7,623 nucleotides of DNA, from positions 1 to 7,623 of the forward strand of contig USAV01000086.1 in the NCBI GenBank assembly GCA_900552715.1. Reading direction: 5' to 3'. The position numbers were made by a program, and so were the translations under genes. Under the pieces are notes generated by a model. That model saw only the letters and a list, made by a program, of their open reading frames with translations, was not told where the DNA came from and ran no database searches. The first letter of the stretch is position 1. Every line of letters starts with the position of its first letter. Origin of the DNA: an uncultured Veillonella sp. GTDB taxonomy: Bacteria > Bacillota > Negativicutes > Veillonellales > Veillonellaceae. Of the stretch, positions 1 through 5,643 are shown one piece after another.

Positions 1-812
1 TTGATTTCACCATTATGCACTAAGAAACGGTTAGGATGCGCCCGAGCCCAGCTTGGGAATGTATTCGTACTGAAACGAGAGTGAACCATAGCCAATGCAG
101 ATGTAAAGTCAAGGTCACTCAAATCAAGGTAGAAGTCACGCAATTGACCAGGTGTCAACATACCTTTATATACGATTGTTTTAGAGGACAAGGATGCAAT
201 ATAGAAATCACTAGATAATTCCTTGCTTAATGGAACAATGCGTTTTTCTGCTAATTTACGAATAATATATAATTTACGTTCAAATTCTTTATTATTAGTT
301 ACGTCTGGGCCTTTGCCGATGAGGATTTGAATCATCCAAGGGCGAATAGCAGCTGCTTCTTTACCAACCTTTGTACCATCAACTGGCACTTCGCGCCAAC
401 CAAGAACAACTTGACCCTCTTCGCGTACAACCTCTTCGAAAATGCGTTTTTGCTCGTTACGGAGGCTTTCATATTTATGGGCAAATATCATACCTACGCC
501 GTACTCACCAGCTGCAGGCAAGTTGATACCAAGCACTTCGCATTCGCGTTTGAAGAACTCATGAGGAATTTGTACCAAAATACCGGCACCATCCCCTGTG
601 TCCTTATCGGCACCAGCACCACCACGGTGTTCAAGGCGCTCTAAAATACGCAAGCCATCATCGATAATATCGTGGGATTTTTTACCTTTAATATTAACGA
701 CAAAGCCCATGCCGCACGCATCCTTTTCAAATTGGCTGCTGTACATACCATTAGCTTCGAGTCTAGCTTGATCTAGACGTTGTTGCTCGATTGTGCTCTG
801 ATTCATATCCAT
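1..812 (-). CDS. gltB: Glutamate synthase large subunit, N-terminal part (runs off left edge)
   Basis: This is the glutaminase end of glutamate synthase, which moves the amide nitrogen of glutamine onto 2-oxoglutarate to make two glutamates in the cytoplasm. The window holds 270 codons with no stop. A 32-residue propeptide precedes Cys33 in DACGMGFV; in this family the propeptide is removed so that the cysteine becomes the amino-terminal nucleophile of the class II amidotransferase domain. Further family motifs are LERLEHRGGAGADKDTGDGAG (about 57-77), HSRFSTNT (244-251) and HNGEI (266-270), all expected in the glutamine-binding fold. The full family protein is about 1,500 residues, so roughly 80 percent lies outside. 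The ATG at 812 is chosen because AAGGAG (821-826) sits 8 bases upstream. The gene appears to have its own promoter, separated from the upstream pseudouridine synthase by a terminator. Whether gltD follows cannot be seen. Confidence 0.96.
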   Translation of the reverse strand, partial: MDMNQSTIEQQRLDQARLEANGMYSSQFEKDACGMGFVVNIKGKKSHDIIDDGLRILERLEHRGGAGADKDTGDGAGILVQIPHEFFKRECEVLGINLPAAGEYGVGMIFAHKYESLRNEQKRIFEEVVREEGQVVLGWREVPVDGTKVGKEAAAIRPWMIQILIGKGPDVTNNKEFERKLYIIRKLAEKRIVPLSKELSSDFYIASLSSKTIVYKGMLTPGQLRDFYLDLSDLDFTSALAMVHSRFSTNTFPSWARAHPNRFLVHNGEI

Positions 813-827
813 AACGTGCACTCCTTC

Positions 828-928
828 ATATCACTTGATCATCCCAAGCGCTGCGGCATCGTTCCGTTCGGTCTTGGTGAAAGTATAAACTATAAACTAC
901 TTCTAAAGAATCCATTCTGTAGTGATAT
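828..928 (-). promoter_or_regulatory. Possible structured 5' leader of gltB
   Basis: On the minus strand ATATCACT (921-928) can pair perfectly with AGTGATAT (828-835), closing a domain of about 85 bases that ends just before the AAGGAG ribosome site. Nested inside are CCAAG (873-877) with CTTGG (844-848), and an AGAAT/ATTCT hairpin. The inner part is markedly more GC-rich than its AT-rich surroundings. The arrangement, with a long-range helix next to the ribosome site and hairpins inside it, is what a translational switch would look like. I recognise no known riboswitch or T-box consensus. An 8-bp match over this distance can arise by chance, so this is a candidate only. Confidence 0.3.
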
Positions 929-965
929 TATCGGCTGTGACCGTCCATAACCTCATCTAAGTTTT

Positions 966-981
966 AAATTCTATAGAATTT
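966..981. promoter_or_regulatory. 16-bp perfect palindrome downstream of gltB -10 box
   Basis: AAATTCTATAGAATTT is a perfect 16-bp palindrome. If the TATACT at 994-999 is the -10 box, it covers about +6 to +21 of the gltB transcript, a usual place for a repressor operator. In RNA it could also form a weak ATTC/GAAT hairpin. The regulator cannot be identified from the sequence. Confidence 0.35.
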
Positions 982-985
982 TTGT

Positions 986-1000
986 CTATACATAGTATAC
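986..1000. promoter_or_regulatory. GTATAC-type near-palindrome over the gltB -10 box
   Basis: CTATACATAGTATAC has half-sites CTATAC and GTATAC around ATA and covers the candidate -10 box. It differs from the palindrome core at 1089-1102 (GTATAC-AT-GTATAC) by one substitution and one inserted base. A protein bound here would block RNA polymerase. Part of the resemblance could come from the TATACT box itself. Confidence 0.33.
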
Positions 1001-1022
1001 TCCTGTCCACTGTGAATTGAAA
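994..1022 (-). promoter_or_regulatory. Candidate gltB promoter
   Basis: TATACT (994-999, minus strand) is a good -10 box. At 17 bases spacing the -35 position reads TTTCAA (1017-1022), matching the consensus at only three positions, so activation may be needed. Transcription would start near 987, giving a leader of about 175 bases. It lies just downstream of the terminator that ends the preceding operon, which is where a separate gltB promoter should be. Confidence 0.42.
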
Positions 1023-1026
1023 ATAT

Positions 1027-1072
1027 AAAAAAAACATAGTCTATGACTTTAAGTCATAGACTATGCATTTTT
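1027..1072 (-). terminator. Strong intrinsic terminator after the pseudouridine synthase gene
   Basis: CATAGTCTATGACTT (1035-1049) and AAGTCATAGACTATG (1051-1065) form a perfect 15-bp stem around a single central base; the real loop will open a few pairs. On the minus strand it is followed by eight T residues (1027-1034). On the plus strand it is followed by CATTTTTAT, so it may stop transcription both ways. It separates the acetyltransferase/pseudouridine synthase operon from gltB. Confidence 0.87.
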
Positions 1073-1086
1073 ATCACCATTGTTTT

Positions 1087-1104
1087 TTGTATACATGTAT
1101 ACAA
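1087..1104. promoter_or_regulatory. 18-bp perfect palindrome, candidate operator
   Basis: TTGTATACATGTATACAA is a perfect 18-bp palindrome containing two GTATAC hexamers 8 bases apart. The pattern resembles operators of GntR-family repressors, which often have GTATAC or TNGTNNACNA-like cores; that assignment is inference. It lies about 90-100 bp upstream of the similar element covering the gltB -10 box, so the two could be occupied together. No promoter lies directly beside it. Confidence 0.42.
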
Positions 1105-1132
1105 GAGCATCAAGTGATATGTTTTTTCATCG

Positions 1133-1225
1133 ATTGAGCTTTTTTTGTTTTACGTGGCACGCTCTATGTCCACATCTAGCAATTGAGCTTTCTTTATTTT
1201 ACGTGGCACGCTCTATGACCACATC
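1133..1225. repeat. Two direct copies of a 44-bp repeat
   Basis: Copy 1 is 1133-1176 and copy 2 is 1182-1225, a period of 49 bases with a 5-base gap. The copies have the same length and differ at only three positions. Each contains ATTGAGC, a T-rich stretch, and ACGTGGCACGCTCTATG followed by CCACATC. Each has overlapping short inverted pairs, GAGC with GCTC and GTGG with CCAC. They lie between the pseudouridine synthase stop and its terminator, so on the minus strand they are probably transcribed in the 3' untranslated region. No function is recognised. Confidence 0.9.
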
Positions 1226-1266
1226 ATCGTATAAATTATAATTGATGAACATTAGAAAAGCAATTA

Positions 1267-2136
1267 TTACTTTTCACGTCCAAAGTCGTCCCCTACTTCA
1301 CAGTTTACCGTTATAGGCTCATCCTTACCATAGGGAACAAAGGTGAGTTCTGATGCGTGCAAGCATTGGCGTGTATATGGCTTGTTCCGTGTACCATACA
1401 TGGCATCACCAACGATAGGATGACCAATATGTTCCATGTGCACACGGATTTGATGTGTTCTACCTGTTAATAATTTGAACTTTAACAGCGTATGGTTCCC
1501 TTCATGACCAAGAACGGTATATTCCGTTTGCGCCGGTTGACCAAATTCATCGATGACACGGCGGTTATCAAATACGGGATCAACGCCGATAGGTGCATCA
1601 ACCACGCCATCTTCGTTAATAACGCCTTCTACTAAGCCCGTATAGATGCGATCGATACGCCCCGCTTGTAGTTCATCGGTGTAATATTGCTGAGCATCCT
1701 TTGTTTTACCAAAAAGAATACAACCCGATGTGTCTCGGTCAAGGCGATGTACAGGGCGCACCTTGTGCACTACACCTTTTTTCGCATAGTATCCAGCCAC
1801 ATAGTTACTCAATGTACCAGATTTAGTTTGTCCTGCAGGATGAACAAGCATGAATGGTGCTTTATTAACTACCAAAGTATGGGGATCTTCGTAGAGAACG
1901 GTAATAGGCCCTTTTTCTACGTCTACACCATAGTCCTTATCTTGTGGTAGTTCCAAGGTTAATACATCACCTTTTTTGAGGGAACGCTGGGAATGAGCTA
2001 CACGGCTATTTACTTTCACCCGTTTCTTGCGGAACATCATTTGAATATCCCGAGAGGATAAGGAAAAGCGTTCCTTTACATATTTAGAAACCGTCAATTC
2101 TGTCGGTTCTTTCACTGTATACGTTTTCCAGCTCAT
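1267..2136 (-). CDS. RluA/RluD-family 23S rRNA-type pseudouridine synthase
   Basis: This 289-residue cytoplasmic enzyme should convert specific uridines in RNA, probably 23S rRNA, to pseudouridine. An amino-terminal S4-like RNA-binding domain (about 14-65, KYVKERFSLSSRDIQMMFRK) precedes the catalytic domain. The signature HRLDRDTSG is at 130-138, with Asp133 the expected catalytic aspartate, and GRTHQIRVHM is at 225-234, followed by HPIVGDAMYG. Length and domain order are normal for the family. The frame stays open upstream to 2187, but the ATG at 2136 is preferred: GGTGG lies 5 bases before it, and the upstream acetyltransferase stop is separated from it by one base (TAA-T-ATG), implying translational coupling. 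The exact uridine target cannot be told from the sequence; the several RluA-like paralogues of Firmicutes look alike here. Confidence 0.94.
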   Translation of the reverse strand: MSWKTYTVKEPTELTVSKYVKERFSLSSRDIQMMFRKKRVKVNSRVAHSQRSLKKGDVLTLELPQDKDYGVDVEKGPITVLYEDPHTLVVNKAPFMLVHPAGQTKSGTLSNYVAGYYAKKGVVHKVRPVHRLDRDTSGCILFGKTKDAQQYYTDELQAGRIDRIYTGLVEGVINEDGVVDAPIGVDPVFDNRRVIDEFGQPAQTEYTVLGHEGNHTLLKFKLLTGRTHQIRVHMEHIGHPIVGDAMYGTRNKPYTRQCLHASELTFVPYGKDEPITVNCEVGDDFGREK

Positions 2137-2137
2137 A

Positions 2138-3331
2138 TTACCACCATTCGTTAATATATGTTTTTTGTTCAGGATACAAGATATCAAAGAATTCTAGCCA
2201 TTCTTCATTGGCTGAAAGTTTACCTTCAAAGGCAAGATCACGAGCTGTTAAGGTACCAATCAAGAGTTGGCTTAAAGCACCGACTTCAACAGTAATATCT
2301 ACGTCCCCATCTAATGTATCAGATACCTTTTTAACAGATGGAGTCAATGCGCCGCCATATTGGACTTCATAGCGGCCTTCATTCCACTCACAAAGACTAT
2401 CTTTCACGCCAAAAGTCATTGTAATAGGCATCATCAAAGCCTCTGGATTGACAGGAATGGCTTCAAAGGCAGCTTTCACATCTACAATACGGCTCATCAT
2501 GTACGGCATGGTAGCATGACCGCTTTTACCATCTGGATAGAAGCGATAGTACGTATCGTGAAGACCTTCATTCCAGCGAATTGTAGTGCCTTGGGAACGG
2601 TGATTATAGAAGTAGTTCAACAATGCTCGTTGGGCACGACGTGTAGTGTAAACTAATTCGGATACAGGAATTTCTGGTTGACCTAAGCGATACACCGCAT
2701 AGCCTTCAATACTTCCTTCATCATTACGCACTACAGCGATATTCACGCCTTCTGCAAAGAAGCTGCCGAGCAAGCGTTTCCATTCCTTTTCACCCCGTTC
2801 TGCATAACCAGAAAGACGGGCTGTATATGTTTTATATACAGGATCAAGCAATATCCATTGGTCAACGCTATTAAGTAAACCAAAGCTCAAGGATTTATCA
2901 GTCATAGGGCGCAAGTCCTCAAGAGACATAGTGTTCACCCATTGATGTGCATACAATTCCCAACCATATTGTTGGTAGAATGCAGCCTTGGAAGGCATCA
3001 AAATCGTCAATGCTTGACCTCGGTTGCGAAGTTCTTCAAGAGAAGCCTTTAACAACGCACCACCTACGCCACCACGACGAGCCGCTGGATGTGTGGCTAC
3101 GCCAACCATATAGCTTGTAGGCAATACAGCACCACGAACATTGATATTATATTGACGCAAATGAACGGTACTCAATAATTGATCTTGTTCAAGACCAACC
3201 ATTGTATTTTCTGGTTCATAGCAATTGGTAAAGTAATATTGGAAGAATGGGTCTTCCTTTGGTTCAAAGCAGTACGCCCATAGATTTTCCACATGTGGCG
3301 TATCTTGAGCCGTTGCAATTCTAAATTCCAT
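2138..3331 (-). CDS. Eis-like GNAT family N-acetyltransferase with SCP2-type C-terminal domain
   Basis: A 397-residue protein resembling the Eis group of acetyltransferases, which move acetyl from acetyl-CoA to amines such as aminoglycosides or lysines. The first GNAT domain shows VGVATHPAARRGGVGGALL (about 76-94), carrying the RRGGVGG loop that binds the acetyl-CoA pyrophosphate, then LTILMPSKAAFYQQYGW (108-124), the usual beta strand and aromatic end of the fold. A second degenerate GNAT-like region follows, and the last 100 or so residues have the beta-rich character of a sterol-carrier-like domain, as in Eis. The substrate is unknown; a role in drug resistance should not be assumed. The ATG at 3331 is chosen because GAGGA (3339-3343) sits 7 bases upstream. 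The frame is open further upstream through a pentanucleotide repeat that carries in-frame ATGs (3409, 3403, 3388) with no ribosome site. It is the first gene of an operon with the pseudouridine synthase. Confidence 0.87.
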   Translation of the reverse strand: MEFRIATAQDTPHVENLWAYCFEPKEDPFFQYYFTNCYEPENTMVGLEQDQLLSTVHLRQYNINVRGAVLPTSYMVGVATHPAARRGGVGGALLKASLEELRNRGQALTILMPSKAAFYQQYGWELYAHQWVNTMSLEDLRPMTDKSLSFGLLNSVDQWILLDPVYKTYTARLSGYAERGEKEWKRLLGSFFAEGVNIAVVRNDEGSIEGYAVYRLGQPEIPVSELVYTTRRAQRALLNYFYNHRSQGTTIRWNEGLHDTYYRFYPDGKSGHATMPYMMSRIVDVKAAFEAIPVNPEALMMPITMTFGVKDSLCEWNEGRYEVQYGGALTPSVKKVSDTLDGDVDITVEVGALSQLLIGTLTARDLAFEGKLSANEEWLEFFDILYPEQKTYINEWW

Positions 3332-3376
3332 AAGTATATCCTCGTTATAGTATAAAAACCACTTTCTATCTGTTAT

Positions 3377-3406
3377 ATCGCATCGCATCGCATCGCATCG
3401 CATCGC
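3377..3406. repeat. Pentanucleotide tandem repeat, six copies of ATCGC
   Basis: Six perfect copies of ATCGC (minus strand GCGAT) lie 46-75 bases upstream of the acetyltransferase start. On the minus strand each junction forms GATGC and so holds an ATG; because the unit is five bases, the ATGs fall in all three frames. Short perfect tandem repeats of this kind are prone to slipped-strand copy-number change. The tract lies in the 5' untranslated region if the promoter at 3453-3461 is used, or directly upstream of the -35 region if the weaker TATACT at 3349-3354 is used. Confidence 0.95.
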
Positions 3407-3452
3407 CATGATAATACAAAATATACAATCAAATAGATAGGCTAACACTTCT

Positions 3453-3461
3453 ATTATAACA
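3453..3461 (-). promoter_or_regulatory. Candidate extended -10 promoter for the acetyltransferase operon
   Basis: TGTTATAAT on the minus strand is a consensus extended -10 element, placed immediately after the hairpin of the preceding terminator and overlapping its T-tract. No good -35 box is seen, which extended -10 promoters tolerate. Transcription would start near 3446 and give a leader of about 115 bases containing the pentanucleotide repeat. An alternative is TATACT at 3349-3354 with ATAACA (3371-3376) at 16 bases, but its start point would fall inside the ribosome site. Confidence 0.42.
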
Positions 3462-3495
3462 AAAGGAGCTATGAAGCACATCGGCTTCATAGCTC
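3460..3495 (-). terminator. Intrinsic terminator after the DUF2156 gene
   Basis: On the minus strand GAGCTATGAAGC (3484-3495) and GCTTCATAGCTC (3466-3477) form a perfect 12-bp stem with a 6-base loop, followed by CTTTTG and further T residues. It begins 6 bases past the DUF2156 stop codon and ends the adaptor/DUF2156 transcript. Confidence 0.85.
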
Positions 3496-3501
3496 AAATT
3501 T

Positions 3502-4419
3502 TTATTTACCGCCTGTCGCATTGTCTGCTTCATTAGCATATACTGCGTCATATTTTTCAGCAAAGTGATCTGGATTGTAAGATTCTTTTGCTTGACGAAG
3601 ACCAGGCAAGCCCATATCTTCTTCACGGTTGATGAATTCTACTTCGCTAAATTCATGACGAATGAATTCATTATTGATTGCTTGATACAAACCACGGATA
3701 TCTGGATTTGCTTTTTCAATGTGAATCAACGCCATTTTATCATTCAATAATTCACCGATACTGAAAGCTTCAACGCGGCCAAACAATTTGATGGCGCCAC
3801 CTTTAAGGCCTAGTGTTTCCCAATTATCGAATAATAAGTTAATAGCAACCAATTCATCTTCGATACCTTCTTCATGATGAGTTTCTACCCAAGATGCTGC
3901 TGTTTCGCGGCACAATGGAATGATATCTTCAGTGATTGGCATATATTCATAGTTAGAATATTGCATACGGAATTGATTCAAATGGTTTTTCTTTTGACGG
4001 AATTTCTTACCAGATAAATTGATAAGATCTTCAGACTTATAAATGTATTCGTAGTTATCGCGGTCAGGTGTAAATTCATAACGACCAGGACATAACTCTT
4101 CCATCCGTTCTTTTACAACTTTGCTAACACCTTTGAAACGGAATGGCAAATTGTTTTCTACGAACCATTCTTTAGCGCGCAATAAACCATCAAGGAACTT
4201 TGCATCTTTACCGGCAAATGGAGGCAATAGGAACGGTTCACGTTTACCGCCACCTTGGATGTACAATACGCCATTTTCCTCAGCCCAACGAATGCCATAT
4301 GCATCTTGCCACATAAACAATGTAGTAAAGCAGTTATCAGATGCTTCGTAATGATGTTGTTCAAAATATTTATCGATTAATGGTTTATCTCTTAGTTCAA
4401 AACGTTTAAATTCTAAAAT
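3502..4419 (-). CDS. DUF2156 protein (LPG-synthase C-terminal-like), apparent ATT start
   Basis: A soluble protein of about 305 residues matching DUF2156, related to the carboxy-terminal catalytic domain of phosphatidylglycerol lysyltransferase (MprF) and to FemAB-like double-GNAT folds. Conserved-looking stretches are DNYEYIYKSEDLINLSGKKF (121-140) followed by RQKKNHLNQF, and EFINREEDMGLPGLRQAKES (261-280) followed by YNP. It lacks the membrane half of MprF, so lipid lysinylation cannot be assumed; the substrate is unknown. The start is odd. AGGAGG (4427-4432) is ideal, but the codon 7 bases downstream is ATT (4417-4419), third of three ATT codons. The next codons read LEFKRFEL, as expected for the amino terminus of the family. 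The only usual start upstream in frame is TTG at 4446, which has no ribosome site and would place AGGAGG inside the gene. The gene lies 70 bases after the adaptor stop, probably co-transcribed. Confidence 0.85.
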   Translation of the reverse strand: MLEFKRFELRDKPLIDKYFEQHHYEASDNCFTTLFMWQDAYGIRWAEENGVLYIQGGGKREPFLLPPFAGKDAKFLDGLLRAKEWFVENNLPFRFKGVSKVVKERMEELCPGRYEFTPDRDNYEYIYKSEDLINLSGKKFRQKKNHLNQFRMQYSNYEYMPITEDIIPLCRETAASWVETHHEEGIEDELVAINLLFDNWETLGLKGGAIKLFGRVEAFSIGELLNDKMALIHIEKANPDIRGLYQAINNEFIRHEFSEVEFINREEDMGLPGLRQAKESYNPDHFAEKYDAVYANEADNATGGK

Positions 4420-4425
4420 AATAAT

Positions 4426-4432
4426 CCCTCCT
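4426..4432 (-). promoter_or_regulatory. Shine-Dalgarno site that places the DUF2156 start on ATT
   Basis: AGGAGGG on the minus strand is the strongest ribosome site in the window. Counting down from AGGAGG, the in-frame codons are ATT at spacings of 1, 4 and 7 bases, then TTA and GAA. No ATG, GTG or TTG occurs within useful distance in any frame. A 12-bp palindrome, CCTCAATTGAGG (4441-4452), lies just upstream. Confidence 0.7.
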
Positions 4433-4489
4433 ATCAGATTCCTCAATTGAGGTATTCACTATGGGTACATACAACCACATGGTTGTTCA

Positions 4490-5608
4490 TTATAATTTAA
4501 CGGATTCGCCTAATTCAAAGGTTCCATCACTTGTGATTACCTTGTCACCTTCGTTTAGGCCTGAAATAATGGCTACATCATCGTCTTCTGTCATACCTAC
4601 TTCAACGACACGTACGTCAACTGTATTATTTTCAGTCAATACATACACGTATTTGCCGTCTTGGTTTTCACGAACTGCTTTGCTTGGAACAGTGAGCATT
4701 TTCGCTTTTACATTAGACTCGATAATCAATGTATAGAATTCACCAGCCTTGATGAGACCTTTATCATTGTTGAAAGTAGCTTTCACAAGAACACTTGGTA
4801 CATTTTCTGGCTGCGTTACATCTACATAGGTCAATTCACCAGGTAATTCTTGGTCACCCACTTTAAGGAGTACCTTGATACCCTTTTTAGCATCAGGTGT
4901 GCCAAGCTTCATCGCCGCATCACGAGGGATACTAAGGGATGCTACCATCGGTGTAGATTGTTGAATCATCATGAACGGACGATCTGCAATGGCCATTTGA
5001 CGGTCTTCATTGTAAATAGCCGTTACCGTACCAGCTATAGGCGCTACAATTGTAGATGCTGCCATTTGTGCAGATACTTGAGCGATTTGAGCCTCAATAG
5101 CCGCCGTATTAGCGCCACCGCCGCCACCGCCAGTTGTTACTGTCGTAGTTTGTGGTTGAGACCGTTCTACAATGCGATCATATTCTTTTTGAGTAATCAT
5201 GCCCGCTTCGCGCATCTTCTGAGCTTGTGCCAATTGAGCACTATCTACAGACGCTGCTGTCGTAGTTGTCACAGACGTCGCATAGGACTGAGCTGAGGCT
5301 TGCGCTAACTGACCTTGTAAGGATGCTAGCTGTTGCTGTAAAGCCGATGTATCTACAGTGGCCAAGACTTGACCTTGTTGTACTTGGTCACCTACTTTCA
5401 CAGCATATGCGACCTGCCCCGTCAACGTCGGCGTTACCGTTGCCTTATTGAGGGCTGTTACATTGGCGTCATTATGGATCTGCAGCGGCATATCCTTGTA
5501 TGTTACATCAGCAACGGATACCGTTTTCGTACCGCAACCAGCGATGGCCAAGGCCATCATCACAACACCAAGCATAGCAACTACAGAATAAATTCGTTTT
5601 AATTTCAT
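4490..5608 (-). CDS. RND-type efflux periplasmic adaptor (membrane fusion) lipoprotein
   Basis: A 372-residue AcrA/HlyD-like adaptor that would bridge an inner-membrane pump and an outer-membrane channel. The signal peptide (1-24, KLKR then a hydrophobic core) ends in lipobox AIAGC with Cys25 as lipid anchor. Lipoyl-like halves lie at about 54-90 (TLTGQVAYAVKVGDQVQQGQ) and 187-215 (IVAPIAGTVTAIYN). The beta barrel is about 222-300 and the membrane-proximal domain 301-372. The alpha-hairpin between the lipoyl halves has a recognisable tip (EAGMITQKEYD, 134-144) but is broken on both arms: a Ser/Thr-rich stretch at 108-121, and QPQTTTVTT plus six glycines at 151-165. The ATG at 5608 has AGGAAG (5616-5621) 7 bases upstream; the longer frame to 5641 would spoil the signal peptide. 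No pump or outer-membrane channel gene is adjacent. Likely expressed from the extended -10 at 5648-5656. Confidence 0.92.
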   Translation of the reverse strand: MKLKRIYSVVAMLGVVMMALAIAGCGTKTVSVADVTYKDMPLQIHNDANVTALNKATVTPTLTGQVAYAVKVGDQVQQGQVLATVDTSALQQQLASLQGQLAQASAQSYATSVTTTTAASVDSAQLAQAQKMREAGMITQKEYDRIVERSQPQTTTVTTGGGGGGANTAAIEAQIAQVSAQMAASTIVAPIAGTVTAIYNEDRQMAIADRPFMMIQQSTPMVASLSIPRDAAMKLGTPDAKKGIKVLLKVGDQELPGELTYVDVTQPENVPSVLVKATFNNDKGLIKAGEFYTLIIESNVKAKMLTVPSKAVRENQDGKYVYVLTENNTVDVRVVEVGMTEDDDVAIISGLNEGDKVITSDGTFELGESVKL

Positions 5609-5625
5609 TCTGTCACTTCCTGTCA

Positions 5626-5643
5626 TATTGATTTTTATCAATA
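5626..5643. promoter_or_regulatory. Interrupted palindrome in the divergent promoter region
   Basis: TATTGAT and ATCAATA are perfect 7-base arms around TTTT. The element sits at the predicted transcription start of the adaptor gene and overlaps the -35 region proposed for the aldo/keto reductase, so one bound repressor could control both. AT-rich inverted repeats can occur by chance, and no regulator gene is in the window. Confidence 0.35.

Larger units (their letters stand above)
813..1266. other. 454-base intergenic region upstream of gltB
   Basis: No credible protein gene is seen on either strand. Read on the minus strand from the pseudouridine synthase stop, it holds two copies of a 44-bp direct repeat, an 18-bp palindrome, a strong terminator, a gltB promoter candidate with palindromes around it, and a leader of about 175 bases that may be structured. 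The leader has one 17-codon ATG frame (903-956) and a 6-codon frame starting ATG GAC GGT. Neither has a convincing ribosome site, so neither is called as a gene. Confidence 0.8.

Noticed and set aside
1133..1225. Repeat pair considered as a CRISPR remnant
   Set aside because: There are only two units, with a 5-base gap instead of a spacer of about 30 bases, and no cas gene is present.
2138..3490. Longer 450-residue version of the acetyltransferase
   Set aside because: The extension crosses the preceding terminator and the pentanucleotide repeat, has no ribosome site at its start, and GNAT homology begins at MEFRIAT (3331), which has a good site.
3429..3626. 65-codon minus-strand frame
   Set aside because: It overlaps the end of the DUF2156 gene in another frame and runs through the terminator hairpin, so it is a shadow.
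4471..4486. Hairpin ACAACC-ACAT-GGTTGT after the adaptor gene, considered as a terminator
   Set aside because: The stem is only 6 bp and no T-tract follows on the minus strand, so read-through into the DUF2156 gene is more likely.
4850..5296. 148-codon plus-strand open frame
   Set aside because: It lies antisense inside the adaptor gene, is rich in Cys, Arg and His as expected of a shadow frame, has no ribosome site and matches no family. Several other plus-strand frames (for example 327-644, 1687-1950, 2360-2656) were rejected for the same reason.
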